Source of the DNA: Gammaproteobacteria bacterium
GTDB taxonomy: Bacteria > Pseudomonadota > Gammaproteobacteria > Arenicellales > UBA868
Reading direction: 5' to 3'
Length of the DNA: 6,152 bases
Assembly (NCBI GenBank): GCA_003529705.1
Contig: DPVA01000041.1
Coordinates: 1 to 6,152 of the forward strand
Under the pieces are notes generated by a model that did not search any database, had not been told where the DNA came from, and saw only the letters and a list, made by a program, of their open reading frames with translations. Below, piece by piece: positions 1 to 6,152 of the stretch (positions are counted from its first letter, which is position 1; the number at the start of each line of letters is the position of its first letter). The translations under genes and the position numbers were made by a program.

Positions 1-467
1 ATCAGAACGACGCATTTGCCTTGGGTGATCATATTGGGGTGATGGCCGATGGTGCGATCATTCAATGGGACACTCCCTACAATCTCTACCATCAACCTTG
101 TACCCATTTTGTCGCGGACTTTATCGGTAACGGGATTTTCCTCGCCGGAACCGTCTCCACACCGACGCGTGTGGTAACCCCGTTGGGTGAGCTTGAGAGT
201 GATACCGATCTTAAAATGATGGCTGATGCGCCGATTGAGGTACTGATTCGGCCCGATGACGTGGTACATGACCTAGATGGCCCGATTCGGGCAACGGTGC
301 TCCGGCGTGCGTTCAAGGGTGCCGACATCATGTACACCTTGTGCACTGCCGAAGGCATCACGCTGTTAGCACTCTTTCCAAGCCATACCAACTTTGAAAT
401 CAGTGACGAGGTGTCAGTGCGCCTCGCTGTTGACCATCTGGTAGTTTTCGAGCGCAAGTCTACGTGA
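1..467 (+). CDS. fbpC: Fe(III) ABC transporter ATP-binding protein, FbpC-like, C-terminal part (5' end outside window)
   Basis: The reading frame enters from the left edge (first whole codon at position 3) and gives about 154 residues ending in TGA at 465-467. The first residues (QNDAFALGDHIGVMADG) are the end of an ABC ATPase domain just after the switch histidine, which lies upstream of the window. The next stretch, TPYNLYHQP then FVADFIGNGIFLAG, is the usual linker of iron- and polyamine-type importer ATPases, and the long GNGIFLAG form favours FbpC. The remainder is a TOBE-like regulatory domain, with the typical IRPDDV motif near fragment residue 80. Family members are about 350 residues, so slightly more than half is missing. 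By family knowledge it powers periplasmic ferric iron uptake with an FbpB-type permease and an FbpA-type binding protein, none of which is visible here. A TTG at 21 is internal and is not a real start. A sulfate- or polyamine-type ATPase is the alternative. Confidence 0.8.
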   Translation, partial: QNDAFALGDHIGVMADGAIIQWDTPYNLYHQPCTHFVADFIGNGIFLAGTVSTPTRVVTPLGELESDTDLKMMADAPIEVLIRPDDVVHDLDGPIRATVLRRAFKGADIMYTLCTAEGITLLALFPSHTNFEISDEVSVRLAVDHLVVFERKST

Positions 468-522
468 TAGTCCGGTTTCGGCTTCCAAGTCCTGTGCTGG
501 ATGGCGGATCGGCAATATAGTC

Positions 523-539
523 CCTGATGGTCAATCAGG
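523..539. terminator. Weak hairpin between convergent genes, possible terminator
   Basis: A perfect 6-bp inverted repeat, CCTGAT and ATCAGG separated by a 5-base loop, lies between the convergent fbpC-like and acyl-CoA dehydrogenase genes. It covers the dehydrogenase stop codon (TGA read at 533-531 on the minus strand). No run of T follows on either strand, so it is not a convincing intrinsic terminator. The rest of the 63-bp spacer (468-530) shows nothing else I can name. The position is where a bidirectional terminator would be expected, which is the main reason for listing it. Confidence 0.25.
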
Positions 540-1781
540 TTCGTATGGTGTCAGGTAGGCGCCCATCATGGAGAGATAGTCGCCGCTTTCCTTGACTTCC
601 ATCCGAGCAACGGCGCGATGATGCACTTCATCGGGTCCATCGGCATAGCGCAGCGCGCGACCCCAGGTCCAGTGATCCGCCAGAGGAGTGTCGGGACTGA
701 CTCCCATTGCGCCGAAAGTCTGCATTGCCCGATCCAGCACCGTAGTGTGCAGCATCGGTACTAGGGCCTTGATCATTGAGATCTCTTTGCGAGCCGCTTT
801 AGTGCCCTTTTCGTCAATAAGCCAGGCGGTTTTCAGGACCAGCAGGCGGGCCTGCTCGATCTCAATGCGCGAACGAGAGATCCATTCGGCAACACTGCCG
901 TGCTCATGCAGATAGCGTCCGAAGGTTTGACGCTGCTGAGCTCTTGCAGTCATCAAAGCAAGAGCAAGTTCCGCTGCGCCAATGGATCGCATGCAGTGGT
1001 GTATTCGGCCGGGACCAAGCCTGGCCTGGGCCAGAGCAAAGCCCGAACCTTCCTCGCCCAGTAGGTGGTTCTTAGGCACCCGTACATGGTCAAAGATAAT
1101 TTCACAGTGACCTTCCGGATGATGGTGATTGACGACCGTGAGGTTTCTGACGACCCTGACTCCAGGCGTTTTCATCGGCACCAGCACCATACTCTGTTGG
1201 TGATAGGCATCGGCACTGGGGTCGGTTTTTCCCATCACGATCAGCAACTGGCAGTTCGGGTGTGCCGCATTAGTGATCCACCACTTGCGGCCATTGATTA
1301 TGTAATCATCGCCGTCGCGTTTGATTCGGGTCTGAATGTTGGAGGCATCGGAAGAAGCGGTATCCGGTTCAGTCATAGCAAAGGCGGACCGGATTTCGCC
1401 ATTCAATAGCGGCGCCAGCCATTGCTCATACTGTTCGGGCGAGGAAAACATGTGCAAGAGTTCCATGTTGCCCGTGTCGGGCGCACTACAGTTAAACGCT
1501 TCTGACGCCCAGTTGACACGCCCCATGATCTCGGCAAGCGGCGCGTATTCAAGATTGGTCAGCGGTGTTCCAGGCTCTTCCGGCTTAAGTCCCGGCAGGA
1601 AGAGATTCCAAAGACCCTGTTGACGGGCTGTGGTCTTGAGTTCCTCCATGAAAGAAACCGGATAAATTCCCGCATGGACTTCCCTACGCCAATTCTGAAT
1701 TCTCGGGACGATATGCGCATCCATAAAGTCCTGAATCTGACCACGCAGGCCTTCGACTTTGTCGCTGTAAGCAAACTCCAT
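531..1781 (-). CDS. Acyl-CoA dehydrogenase, ACAD10/ACAD11 (LvaC-like) type
   Basis: A complete 416-residue flavoprotein of normal family length. By family it uses FAD to oxidise an acyl-CoA and passes electrons to electron-transfer flavoprotein in the cytoplasm. The N-terminal helical domain is about residues 1-130. The FAD/substrate motif FAMTEPD is at 134-140, followed by GRKWWITNA at 164-172. The C-terminal helical domain contains RLGPGRIHHCMR (254-265), the flavin-contacting QRQTFGR (283-289) and QTFGAMGVS (354-362). The closing motif RYADGPDEVH (378-387) is typical of the ACAD10/ACAD11 and LvaC branch. There Asp381 aligns with the catalytic Glu of classical acyl-CoA dehydrogenases. The ATG at 1781 is supported by AGGAG nine bases upstream. 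The gene is last in the minus-strand block, 97 bp after the oxidoreductase gene. A phosphotransferase gene two positions upstream supplies the partner domain that is fused to it in animals. The exact substrate is not readable from sequence. Confidence 0.93.
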   Translation of the reverse strand: MEFAYSDKVEGLRGQIQDFMDAHIVPRIQNWRREVHAGIYPVSFMEELKTTARQQGLWNLFLPGLKPEEPGTPLTNLEYAPLAEIMGRVNWASEAFNCSAPDTGNMELLHMFSSPEQYEQWLAPLLNGEIRSAFAMTEPDTASSDASNIQTRIKRDGDDYIINGRKWWITNAAHPNCQLLIVMGKTDPSADAYHQQSMVLVPMKTPGVRVVRNLTVVNHHHPEGHCEIIFDHVRVPKNHLLGEEGSGFALAQARLGPGRIHHCMRSIGAAELALALMTARAQQRQTFGRYLHEHGSVAEWISRSRIEIEQARLLVLKTAWLIDEKGTKAARKEISMIKALVPMLHTTVLDRAMQTFGAMGVSPDTPLADHWTWGRALRYADGPDEVHHRAVARMEVKESGDYLSMMGAYLTPYEPD

Positions 1782-1790
1782 AGCACTTAA

Positions 1791-1795
1791 CTCCT
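1791..1795 (-). promoter_or_regulatory. Ribosome binding site of the acyl-CoA dehydrogenase gene
   Basis: The minus strand reads AGGAG here, nine bases before the ATG at 1781-1779, which is a normal Shine-Dalgarno sequence and distance and fixes that start. It is the clearest ribosome binding site in the window. It is partly covered by a short dyad, CTGAG-T-CTCAG at 1794-1804. The rest of the 97-bp gap (1782-1878) has no ORF and only a poor promoter-like pair. Confidence 0.65.
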
Positions 1796-1878
1796 GAGTC
1801 TCAGCGATGATGCTAGCAGGGATATCGAGGAACTTCCAAGGGTTCTGACGCCAACTGCCTGGGTTCCATCTCTTTCCA

Positions 1879-2856
1879 TCATGGATTCAGAACAATCTTT
1901 CCGTGTACTGTGCGCTGCTCGATCAGTGACAGCGCCGAGGGTGCTTCAGTCAGCGGCATCAGCGCATGCAGGTGCGCGGTGATGGTGCCGCTGACTGCCA
2001 TTTCAAAAAGTTGCTGGTGGTTGGTCTGCGCCCGTTCGGGATCACGGCCGCAGAAACTGCCCCAGAATACCCCTACGATGCTGTATCCCTTGACTAGAGG
2101 AAGATTCAGTGGAACCTTGGGGATGGTGCCATCGGCAAATCCGATGACGAGCCAGCGACCATTCCAGTTCACCGAACGGGCTAGGCACTCCGCTAGATCA
2201 CCGCCCACCGGATCAAAAATAACGTCAGCTCCCGCGCCACCTGTTAGAGACTTAATGGCGTCACGGACATCGTCTTTCCCAGTATGGACCGTGACGTCAG
2301 CGCCATACTGTTTGGCTGTCCGTAACTTTTCTTCACTGGAGCATGCCGCAATCACATGGGCCCCAAGCGCATGACCGATTTGCACGGCGGCGAGTCCGGT
2401 GCCCCCGGCCGCGCCGGCCACCAGCAAGGTTTCCCCAGAACGAAGTGCGGCCCTTTGAACCAGCGCGTGATAGGCCGTGCCATGAGCACACAAGAGGGCA
2501 CCGGCGTGATCCAAATCCAGTGCGTCGGGTATCAGGTAAGCCTGATTGGCAGGTACCACGACAGACTCGGCATAGGTACCGAACCGCGGGCTCATGGCAG
2601 CGACCCGGTCACCAACAGCAAACGCCGTGACACCTTCTCCAAGCGCTGCAATGGAGCCAGCGCATTCAATACCTGGGATAAAAGGAAGTGAAGGCCTGAC
2701 CTGGTACAAGCCGCGTACCAGGAGGGCGTCAGGAAAGTTAACCCCGACAGAGGCAACATCAATGAGAATCTCCCCGGCCCCGGGCTCAGGTTCCGGCATC
2801 TGCTGTATGGAAAGATTCCCAACGGGCCCAAACGCGTGACAGACAGCAGCCTTCAT
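1879..2856 (-). CDS. NADPH:quinone oxidoreductase family protein (zinc-free medium-chain dehydrogenase/reductase)
   Basis: A complete 325-residue protein of the zeta-crystallin/QOR branch of medium-chain dehydrogenase/reductases, at the usual length. The N-terminal GroES-like domain carries NFPDALLVRGLYQ (40-52), then LPFIPGIECAG (57-67) and VGDRVAA (81-87). The Rossmann domain has the nucleotide loop AGAAGGTGLAAVQI (147-160). A basic residue near 177 in SSEEKL is consistent with NADPH preference. The chain ends with the typical GKIVL (319-323). The zinc ligands of alcohol dehydrogenases are absent. Relatives reduce quinones, enals or enoyl thioesters, and the true substrate cannot be told from sequence. 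The ATG at 2856 lies three bases after the phosphotransferase stop. A purine-rich GGGAAGAA inside the end of that upstream gene probably serves as ribosome binding site, so translation is likely coupled. It sits between the phosphotransferase and the acyl-CoA dehydrogenase, which argues for a role in acyl or hydroxyacyl metabolism. Confidence 0.9.
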   Translation of the reverse strand: MKAAVCHAFGPVGNLSIQQMPEPEPGAGEILIDVASVGVNFPDALLVRGLYQVRPSLPFIPGIECAGSIAALGEGVTAFAVGDRVAAMSPRFGTYAESVVVPANQAYLIPDALDLDHAGALLCAHGTAYHALVQRAALRSGETLLVAGAAGGTGLAAVQIGHALGAHVIAACSSEEKLRTAKQYGADVTVHTGKDDVRDAIKSLTGGAGADVIFDPVGGDLAECLARSVNWNGRWLVIGFADGTIPKVPLNLPLVKGYSIVGVFWGSFCGRDPERAQTNHQQLFEMAVSGTITAHLHALMPLTEAPSALSLIEQRTVHGKIVLNP

Positions 2857-2859
2857 AAT

Positions 2860-3891
2860 TTATTCTTCCCTAGAGATCGCAATTTTCAACCCCATCTCGG
2901 AAAGCAATGGGGTCAATCCACCTACCTTCGCAGCCTGTTCGCTTGACGCGTTACCGTCCAGCGAACGTTTGAGAACACCCTGGCAGATTGCTGCTAGCCT
3001 GAAGAAACTGAAGGCAAGGTAAAAAGGCCAGTCGTCGATGTCATCGATACCCCGAAGGGTACAGTATTGGCGGATGATGTCTGCTTCTTCGGGAATTCCT
3101 AAACCAGCCCGGTCAACTCCTGCGAGTCCGCGAATCTGTTCATAGTTGGGCATGCGAAGACACATGCAGAAATACGCGAGGTCAGCAAAGGGGTGGCCGA
3201 GGGTTGAAAGTTCCCAGTCAATCACGGCCTGAATATGGACCTGGTCGTGGGTCATGATCAGGTTGTCCAGACGGTAGTCGCCATGAAGAAGAGCGGTCTG
3301 GCCATCGTCATCCGGTAAATGCTCGGCCAGCCATCGCATCAGTGACTCCATTGTGTTGATAAACATGGTTTCACTGGCGCGGTACTGATCGGTCCAGCGC
3401 TTGACCTGACGTGCGAAGTAACTTCCGGGTCGACCGAAATCGGCCAGGCCGATGTGCACCGGATCGAGTGAGTGCAAGGCCGCCAACACGCGAATCTCGT
3501 CTTGGTACAGGGCAGTACGCTCGTCCAGGGCGAGCTCAGGCAATGCCGGGTCCCAGAAGATGGGACCATCCTCGTGACTCATGACAAAGAAAACGGTATC
3601 GATCACCTCGAGGTCCTCGCAAAGGCACAAAACCGAAGGCACCGGTACCGGGGAGTGGGCAAGTGCGCCCATGACGCGAAATTCGCGTTCCACGGCGTGG
3701 GCGGAATTCAACAACTTGCCCTTGGGTTTGCTACGCAGGACGTATTGTCCCTCTTCAGTATGAAGTAGGTATGTCGGGTTGGACTGCCCGCCAGAGAATT
3801 TTTCTGCAGACCGAATCGCTCCGACAGAGGGGGCTGCATGCTGCAGATAGCGCTGCAGACGTGTGATATCGAGGTCCGCCCGGGTATTCAT
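2860..3891 (-). CDS. Phosphotransferase family protein (APH/choline-kinase fold), ACAD10/ACAD11 kinase-domain type, LvaA-like
   Basis: A 343-residue small-molecule kinase of the aminoglycoside phosphotransferase (APH) fold. Visible motifs, numbered from the chosen Met, are the nucleotide loop FSGGQSNPTY (32-41), YVLRSKPKG (50-58) with the lysine region, AHAVERE (64-70) with the paired glutamate, the catalytic loop HGDYRLDN (203-210, catalytic Asp205 and metal-binding Asn210), and IDWE (224-227, metal-binding Asp225) followed by LGHPFADLAYF. All catalytic residues are present. In animal ACAD10/ACAD11 this domain is fused to an acyl-CoA dehydrogenase, and in the Pseudomonas lva pathway LvaA phosphorylates a 4-hydroxyacyl-CoA. 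A similar role here is inferred from the nearby dehydrogenase gene. I chose the ATG at 3891 because it overlaps the upstream exporter stop as ATGA and places the kinase domain at the usual distance. An earlier in-frame ATG at 3966 would add 25 atypical residues inside the exporter gene. There is no clear Shine-Dalgarno sequence, so translation probably depends on coupling. Confidence 0.9.
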   Translation of the reverse strand: MNTRADLDITRLQRYLQHAAPSVGAIRSAEKFSGGQSNPTYLLHTEEGQYVLRSKPKGKLLNSAHAVEREFRVMGALAHSPVPVPSVLCLCEDLEVIDTVFFVMSHEDGPIFWDPALPELALDERTALYQDEIRVLAALHSLDPVHIGLADFGRPGSYFARQVKRWTDQYRASETMFINTMESLMRWLAEHLPDDDGQTALLHGDYRLDNLIMTHDQVHIQAVIDWELSTLGHPFADLAYFCMCLRMPNYEQIRGLAGVDRAGLGIPEEADIIRQYCTLRGIDDIDDWPFYLAFSFFRLAAICQGVLKRSLDGNASSEQAAKVGGLTPLLSEMGLKIAISREE

Positions 3892-5723
3892 GCAGGATCT
3901 GGGGACAGGACAGTCGGCCGAGGATCGACAGATACCTGATGCTCTTCCATTTGTTGTTCCTGCCATAGTTGCGCGTACAGTCCACCATCGGCCAGCAACT
4001 GTGGGTGAGCGCCGCGCTCGGTAATTTCACCGTCAGCGAGAACCAGTATCTGGTCTGCGTTGACGATCGTTGAAAGGCGATGGGCAATCACAAGAGAAGT
4101 CCGTTTTTTCGAGAGTTCGACAAAGTTACTCTGAATCTCGCGTTCTGTGTTGCTATCCAGAGAAGAAGTGGCTTCATCAAAGAAAAAAATCTCGGGATCA
4201 CGCAGCAAGGCGCGAGCGATGGCAACACGTTGCTTCTCACCACCTGAAAGTTTCAGTCCGCGCTCCCCCACGACGGTCTGATAACCGCCTGGCAGACGTT
4301 GGATGAAATCATCTAGTTGTGCTGCTTTGGCTGCAGCCAGAATGCGGTCCCTATCAGCTTTTGGATCTCCGTAGGCGATGTTGTAGTAAAGGGTATCGTT
4401 GAACAGTACGGTATCTTGGGGAACGACGCCAATAGCCTGACGGAGGGAATGCTGGGTAACGTTGAGAAGATTTTGATCATCGATCAGGATGCTTCCACTT
4501 TCTGGATCATAAAAACGCAGAAGTAGTCGGCTGATCGTAGATTTGCCGGAACCCGTGGGTCCGACGATCGCTGTAGTGGTGCCGGGTGCTACCGAAAAAC
4601 TGATGTTATGGAGGATGGTGCGCTCACTTTCGTAGCCAAAACTGACATCTCTAAACTCAATAGAACCTCCCCGATGCCGTAGCGCCTGGGCATAGACGGC
4701 GTCAGCGACTTCCGTTTGTTCATCCATAAGTGAAAACAGGTTCTCCATGTCTACCATGGCCTGACGAATTTCGCGGTACACCGTACCGAGGATGTTGAGC
4801 GGGATGGCGACCTGCAACAGGTAGGTGTTGACCACTACGAAATCGCCCACCGTCATGTCTCCGTTACGGATATCAAAGGCCGCCATCACCAGCATAAGCG
4901 TGACTCCGGTAGTGATGACCGCGGCCTGCGCCATGTTCAGCAATGACAGACTTTCGCGGGTACGGACTGCAGCCGTTTCGTAGTCCGCCAGGGCTTCATC
5001 CAGACGGGCGACCTCATGAGCCTCATTGTTGAAGTAGCGTACCGTCTCAAAATTGAGCAACGAATCCACTGTCCGACTACCGATGTCGTTCTCAGCATCA
5101 TTCATTTCCCGTCGGATACGGGTGCGCCAGGTGGTAATGACAAAGGTCAGCCAGACATATAACGTGATAGTAGCGACCGTAATCGCGGTATATATAAAAC
5201 CAAACAGTGCCCAGAGAATACCCCCGACCAGGAGCAGTTCGATGATGGTAGGGACCACGTTGAAGGCTACAAAGGACAGCAGGAAACGGACACTATTGGT
5301 ACCGCGGTCAATAAAGCGGTTCAGCGCCCCGGTTTTTCGGGAAAGATGAAAGTGAATCGACAGTGAGTGCAGGTGCTCGAAGACTTTCAGCGCGAGCGCC
5401 CGCACGGCATTTTGTGCGACGCGTGCAAAGAGTGCATCACGAAGCTCATTCAGCGCCAGCGAAGACAGTCGAAAGATTCCATAAGCCAGAATGACGGAAA
5501 GTGGGATGCCAAGCCACAAACCGGTCTCGTGATCGAGGTTGCCCAGTTGGTCCACGGCATCACCCAGTAGCAGCGGCACCACGACATTGGCGGCTTTGGC
5601 CAGCACCAGACTCAGTAGGGCGACAAGTACTCTCGTTTTTAGATCTACCCGTTTGGCCGGCCACAGGAAGGGCAGGAGGGTGGAGAAGGTCCTGAGGGAG
5701 TTTGAAGATGGGGCGGGATCCAT
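3888..5723 (-). CDS. atm1: Atm1-type ABC exporter (fused permease and ATPase)
   Basis: A 611-residue half-transporter that would act as a homodimer in the inner membrane. The membrane domain has about six helices (near 32-52, 71-92, 143-165, 168-196, 265-284 and 292-315). Atm1 hallmarks are the basic stretch WRTRIRREMN (199-208), where family structures place glutathione-contacting arginines, DSLLNFETVRYFNNE (220-234), and LGTVYREIRQ (312-321). The ATPase domain is complete: Walker A GPTGSGKST (388-396), Q-loop Gln436, signature LSGGE (492-496), Walker B ending FFFDE (513-517), D-loop SSLD (520-523) and switch His548. Relatives export glutathione-linked sulfur species or metal/glutathione conjugates and are tied to iron-sulfur and heavy-metal homeostasis. 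The usual NxGQ motif in the fifth helix reads NMAQ (263-266). The ATG at 5723 has no obvious Shine-Dalgarno sequence, but an in-frame TAG lies 21 bases upstream and the N-terminus fits the family. The stop overlaps the phosphotransferase start by four bases. Confidence 0.93.
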   Translation of the reverse strand: MDPAPSSNSLRTFSTLLPFLWPAKRVDLKTRVLVALLSLVLAKAANVVVPLLLGDAVDQLGNLDHETGLWLGIPLSVILAYGIFRLSSLALNELRDALFARVAQNAVRALALKVFEHLHSLSIHFHLSRKTGALNRFIDRGTNSVRFLLSFVAFNVVPTIIELLLVGGILWALFGFIYTAITVATITLYVWLTFVITTWRTRIRREMNDAENDIGSRTVDSLLNFETVRYFNNEAHEVARLDEALADYETAAVRTRESLSLLNMAQAAVITTGVTLMLVMAAFDIRNGDMTVGDFVVVNTYLLQVAIPLNILGTVYREIRQAMVDMENLFSLMDEQTEVADAVYAQALRHRGGSIEFRDVSFGYESERTILHNISFSVAPGTTTAIVGPTGSGKSTISRLLLRFYDPESGSILIDDQNLLNVTQHSLRQAIGVVPQDTVLFNDTLYYNIAYGDPKADRDRILAAAKAAQLDDFIQRLPGGYQTVVGERGLKLSGGEKQRVAIARALLRDPEIFFFDEATSSLDSNTEREIQSNFVELSKKRTSLVIAHRLSTIVNADQILVLADGEITERGAHPQLLADGGLYAQLWQEQQMEEHQVSVDPRPTVLSPDPA

Positions 5724-5788
5724 AACGTTTGGCAGTAGGTACGGCTAGCGCCGGGACCGGACGTAACACCGGCACGGTCGGCAGAGGT

Positions 5789-6152
5789 TTACCTCATTGC
5801 TTGCCAGTTGAGCGGAGGCTCGTCCATCAGCGCTGCCTGTTCACGCAGGTCAAGGATATGCTGTTCCCAACTGCGGGGGGTATTAAACCATGGGAAGGCT
5901 CTCGGGAAGGCTGGGTCTGTCCAGCGTCTGGCGATCCAGGCGAAGTAGTGCATGAGGCGTAGGGTACGAAGCGCTTCGATCAGGTTGAGTTCCGCTGGGT
6001 CGAACTCGGTAAAAACCGTATAGCCCTCAAGGAGGGTATTCAGGGTGCGTTCGCGTTCCTCCCGCTCTCCCGAAAGAAACATCCAGAGATCCTGCACGGC
6101 GGGCGCCATTCGGGAATCATCCAGGTCCACCATATACGGCCTGTCTTCGGTC
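5789..6152 (-). CDS. srkA: Stress response kinase A (SrkA/YihE), C-terminal part (5' end outside window)
   Basis: The frame enters from the right edge and gives about 120 residues ending in TAA at 5791-5789. The motif RPYMVDLDDSRMAPAVQDLWMF near its start carries the metal-binding Asp of the kinase fold and is the SrkA signature. The downstream stretches FTEFDPAEL, LRTLRLMHYFAW, RRWTDPAFP and EPPL match the C-lobe of E. coli SrkA as I recall it. The full protein is about 330 residues, so roughly the first two thirds, including the ATP-binding lobe and catalytic loop, lie outside. SrkA is a cytoplasmic Ser/Thr-type protein kinase of the APH-like fold that protects cells under envelope and oxidative stress. 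An ATG at 6133 is internal. The exporter gene follows after 65 bp in the same direction. In E. coli the neighbour is dsbA, so this context differs. Confidence 0.9.
   Translation of the reverse strand, partial: TEDRPYMVDLDDSRMAPAVQDLWMFLSGEREERERTLNTLLEGYTVFTEFDPAELNLIEALRTLRLMHYFAWIARRWTDPAFPRAFPWFNTPRSWEQHILDLREQAALMDEPPLNWQAMR

Noticed and set aside
21..23. TTG as a start codon for the left-edge ABC ATPase fragment
   Set aside because: The frame is open to the window edge and the residues before it (QNDAFA) fit the conserved ATPase domain, so the true start is outside.
1065..1409. Plus-strand open frame of 114 codons inside the acyl-CoA dehydrogenase gene
   Set aside because: It is antisense to a strongly conserved enzyme, its translation resembles no family and it has no ribosome binding site, so it is a shadow.
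1910..2374. Plus-strand open frame of 154 codons opposite the quinone oxidoreductase gene
   Set aside because: It is a low-complexity Ser/Thr/Pro/Arg-rich translation typical of an antisense shadow, and the opposite strand carries a complete recognised protein.
3892..3966. Upstream in-frame ATG giving the phosphotransferase 25 more residues
   Set aside because: The extension lies inside the exporter gene, has an atypical Cys/Arg/Ser-rich composition, and the ATGA overlap at 3891 is a better start.
5750..5773. GC-rich inverted repeat (GCCGG and CCGGC) between srkA and the exporter as a terminator
   Set aside because: The stem is only 5 bp with a 14-base loop, and no T run follows on either strand.
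5724..5788. Promoter for the exporter gene in the 65-bp gap after srkA
   Set aside because: No pair of hexamers at proper spacing stands out on the minus strand, so I cannot support a promoter although one could exist.

Overview
The window looks like chromosomal DNA of a gammaproteobacterium. The partial SrkA (YihE-type) kinase, the FbpC-type iron transporter ATPase and the Atm1-type exporter all resemble gammaproteobacterial versions, and base composition is moderate (about half G+C by eye). The combination of an aminoglycoside-phosphotransferase-like (APH-like) kinase with an acyl-CoA dehydrogenase suggests a lipid- or organic-acid-degrading, possibly marine or environmental, lineage. I cannot name a genus from sequence alone.

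Layout. At the left edge, the C-terminal end of a plus-strand Fe(III) ABC transporter ATPase (fbpC-like) stops at 467. It converges on a minus-strand gene block that fills the rest of the window. Read in its own direction (right to left), the block starts with the C-terminal part of srkA (entering from the right edge, stop at 5789). After a 65-bp gap comes a complete Atm1-type ABC exporter (5723 to 3888). This overlaps by ATGA an APH-fold phosphotransferase (3891 to 2860). Three bases later follows a zinc-free medium-chain NADPH:quinone oxidoreductase (2856 to 1879). After a 97-bp gap comes an acyl-CoA dehydrogenase of the ACAD10/ACAD11 type (1781 to 531). The only non-coding stretches are 468-530, 1782-1878 and 5724-5788, all under 100 bp. 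I see no RNA gene, mobile element, CRISPR array or origin.

How the genes may work together. The phosphotransferase and the acyl-CoA dehydrogenase match the two domains that are fused in animal ACAD10 and ACAD11. They also resemble the kinase and dehydrogenase of the Pseudomonas levulinate (lva) pathway, where the hydroxyl of a 4-hydroxyacyl-CoA is phosphorylated and then eliminated so the chain can enter beta-oxidation. Here they are separate genes flanking an oxidoreductase of the quinone/enal-reducing type. They are translationally coupled to an exporter family that handles glutathione-linked compounds, and they lie downstream of a stress-response kinase. One speculative reading is a module for disposing of oxidised-lipid products such as 4-hydroxyalkenals and 4-hydroxy acids. 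A simpler reading is a hydroxy-acid or fatty-acid catabolic gene set that happens to sit behind an Atm1 gene.
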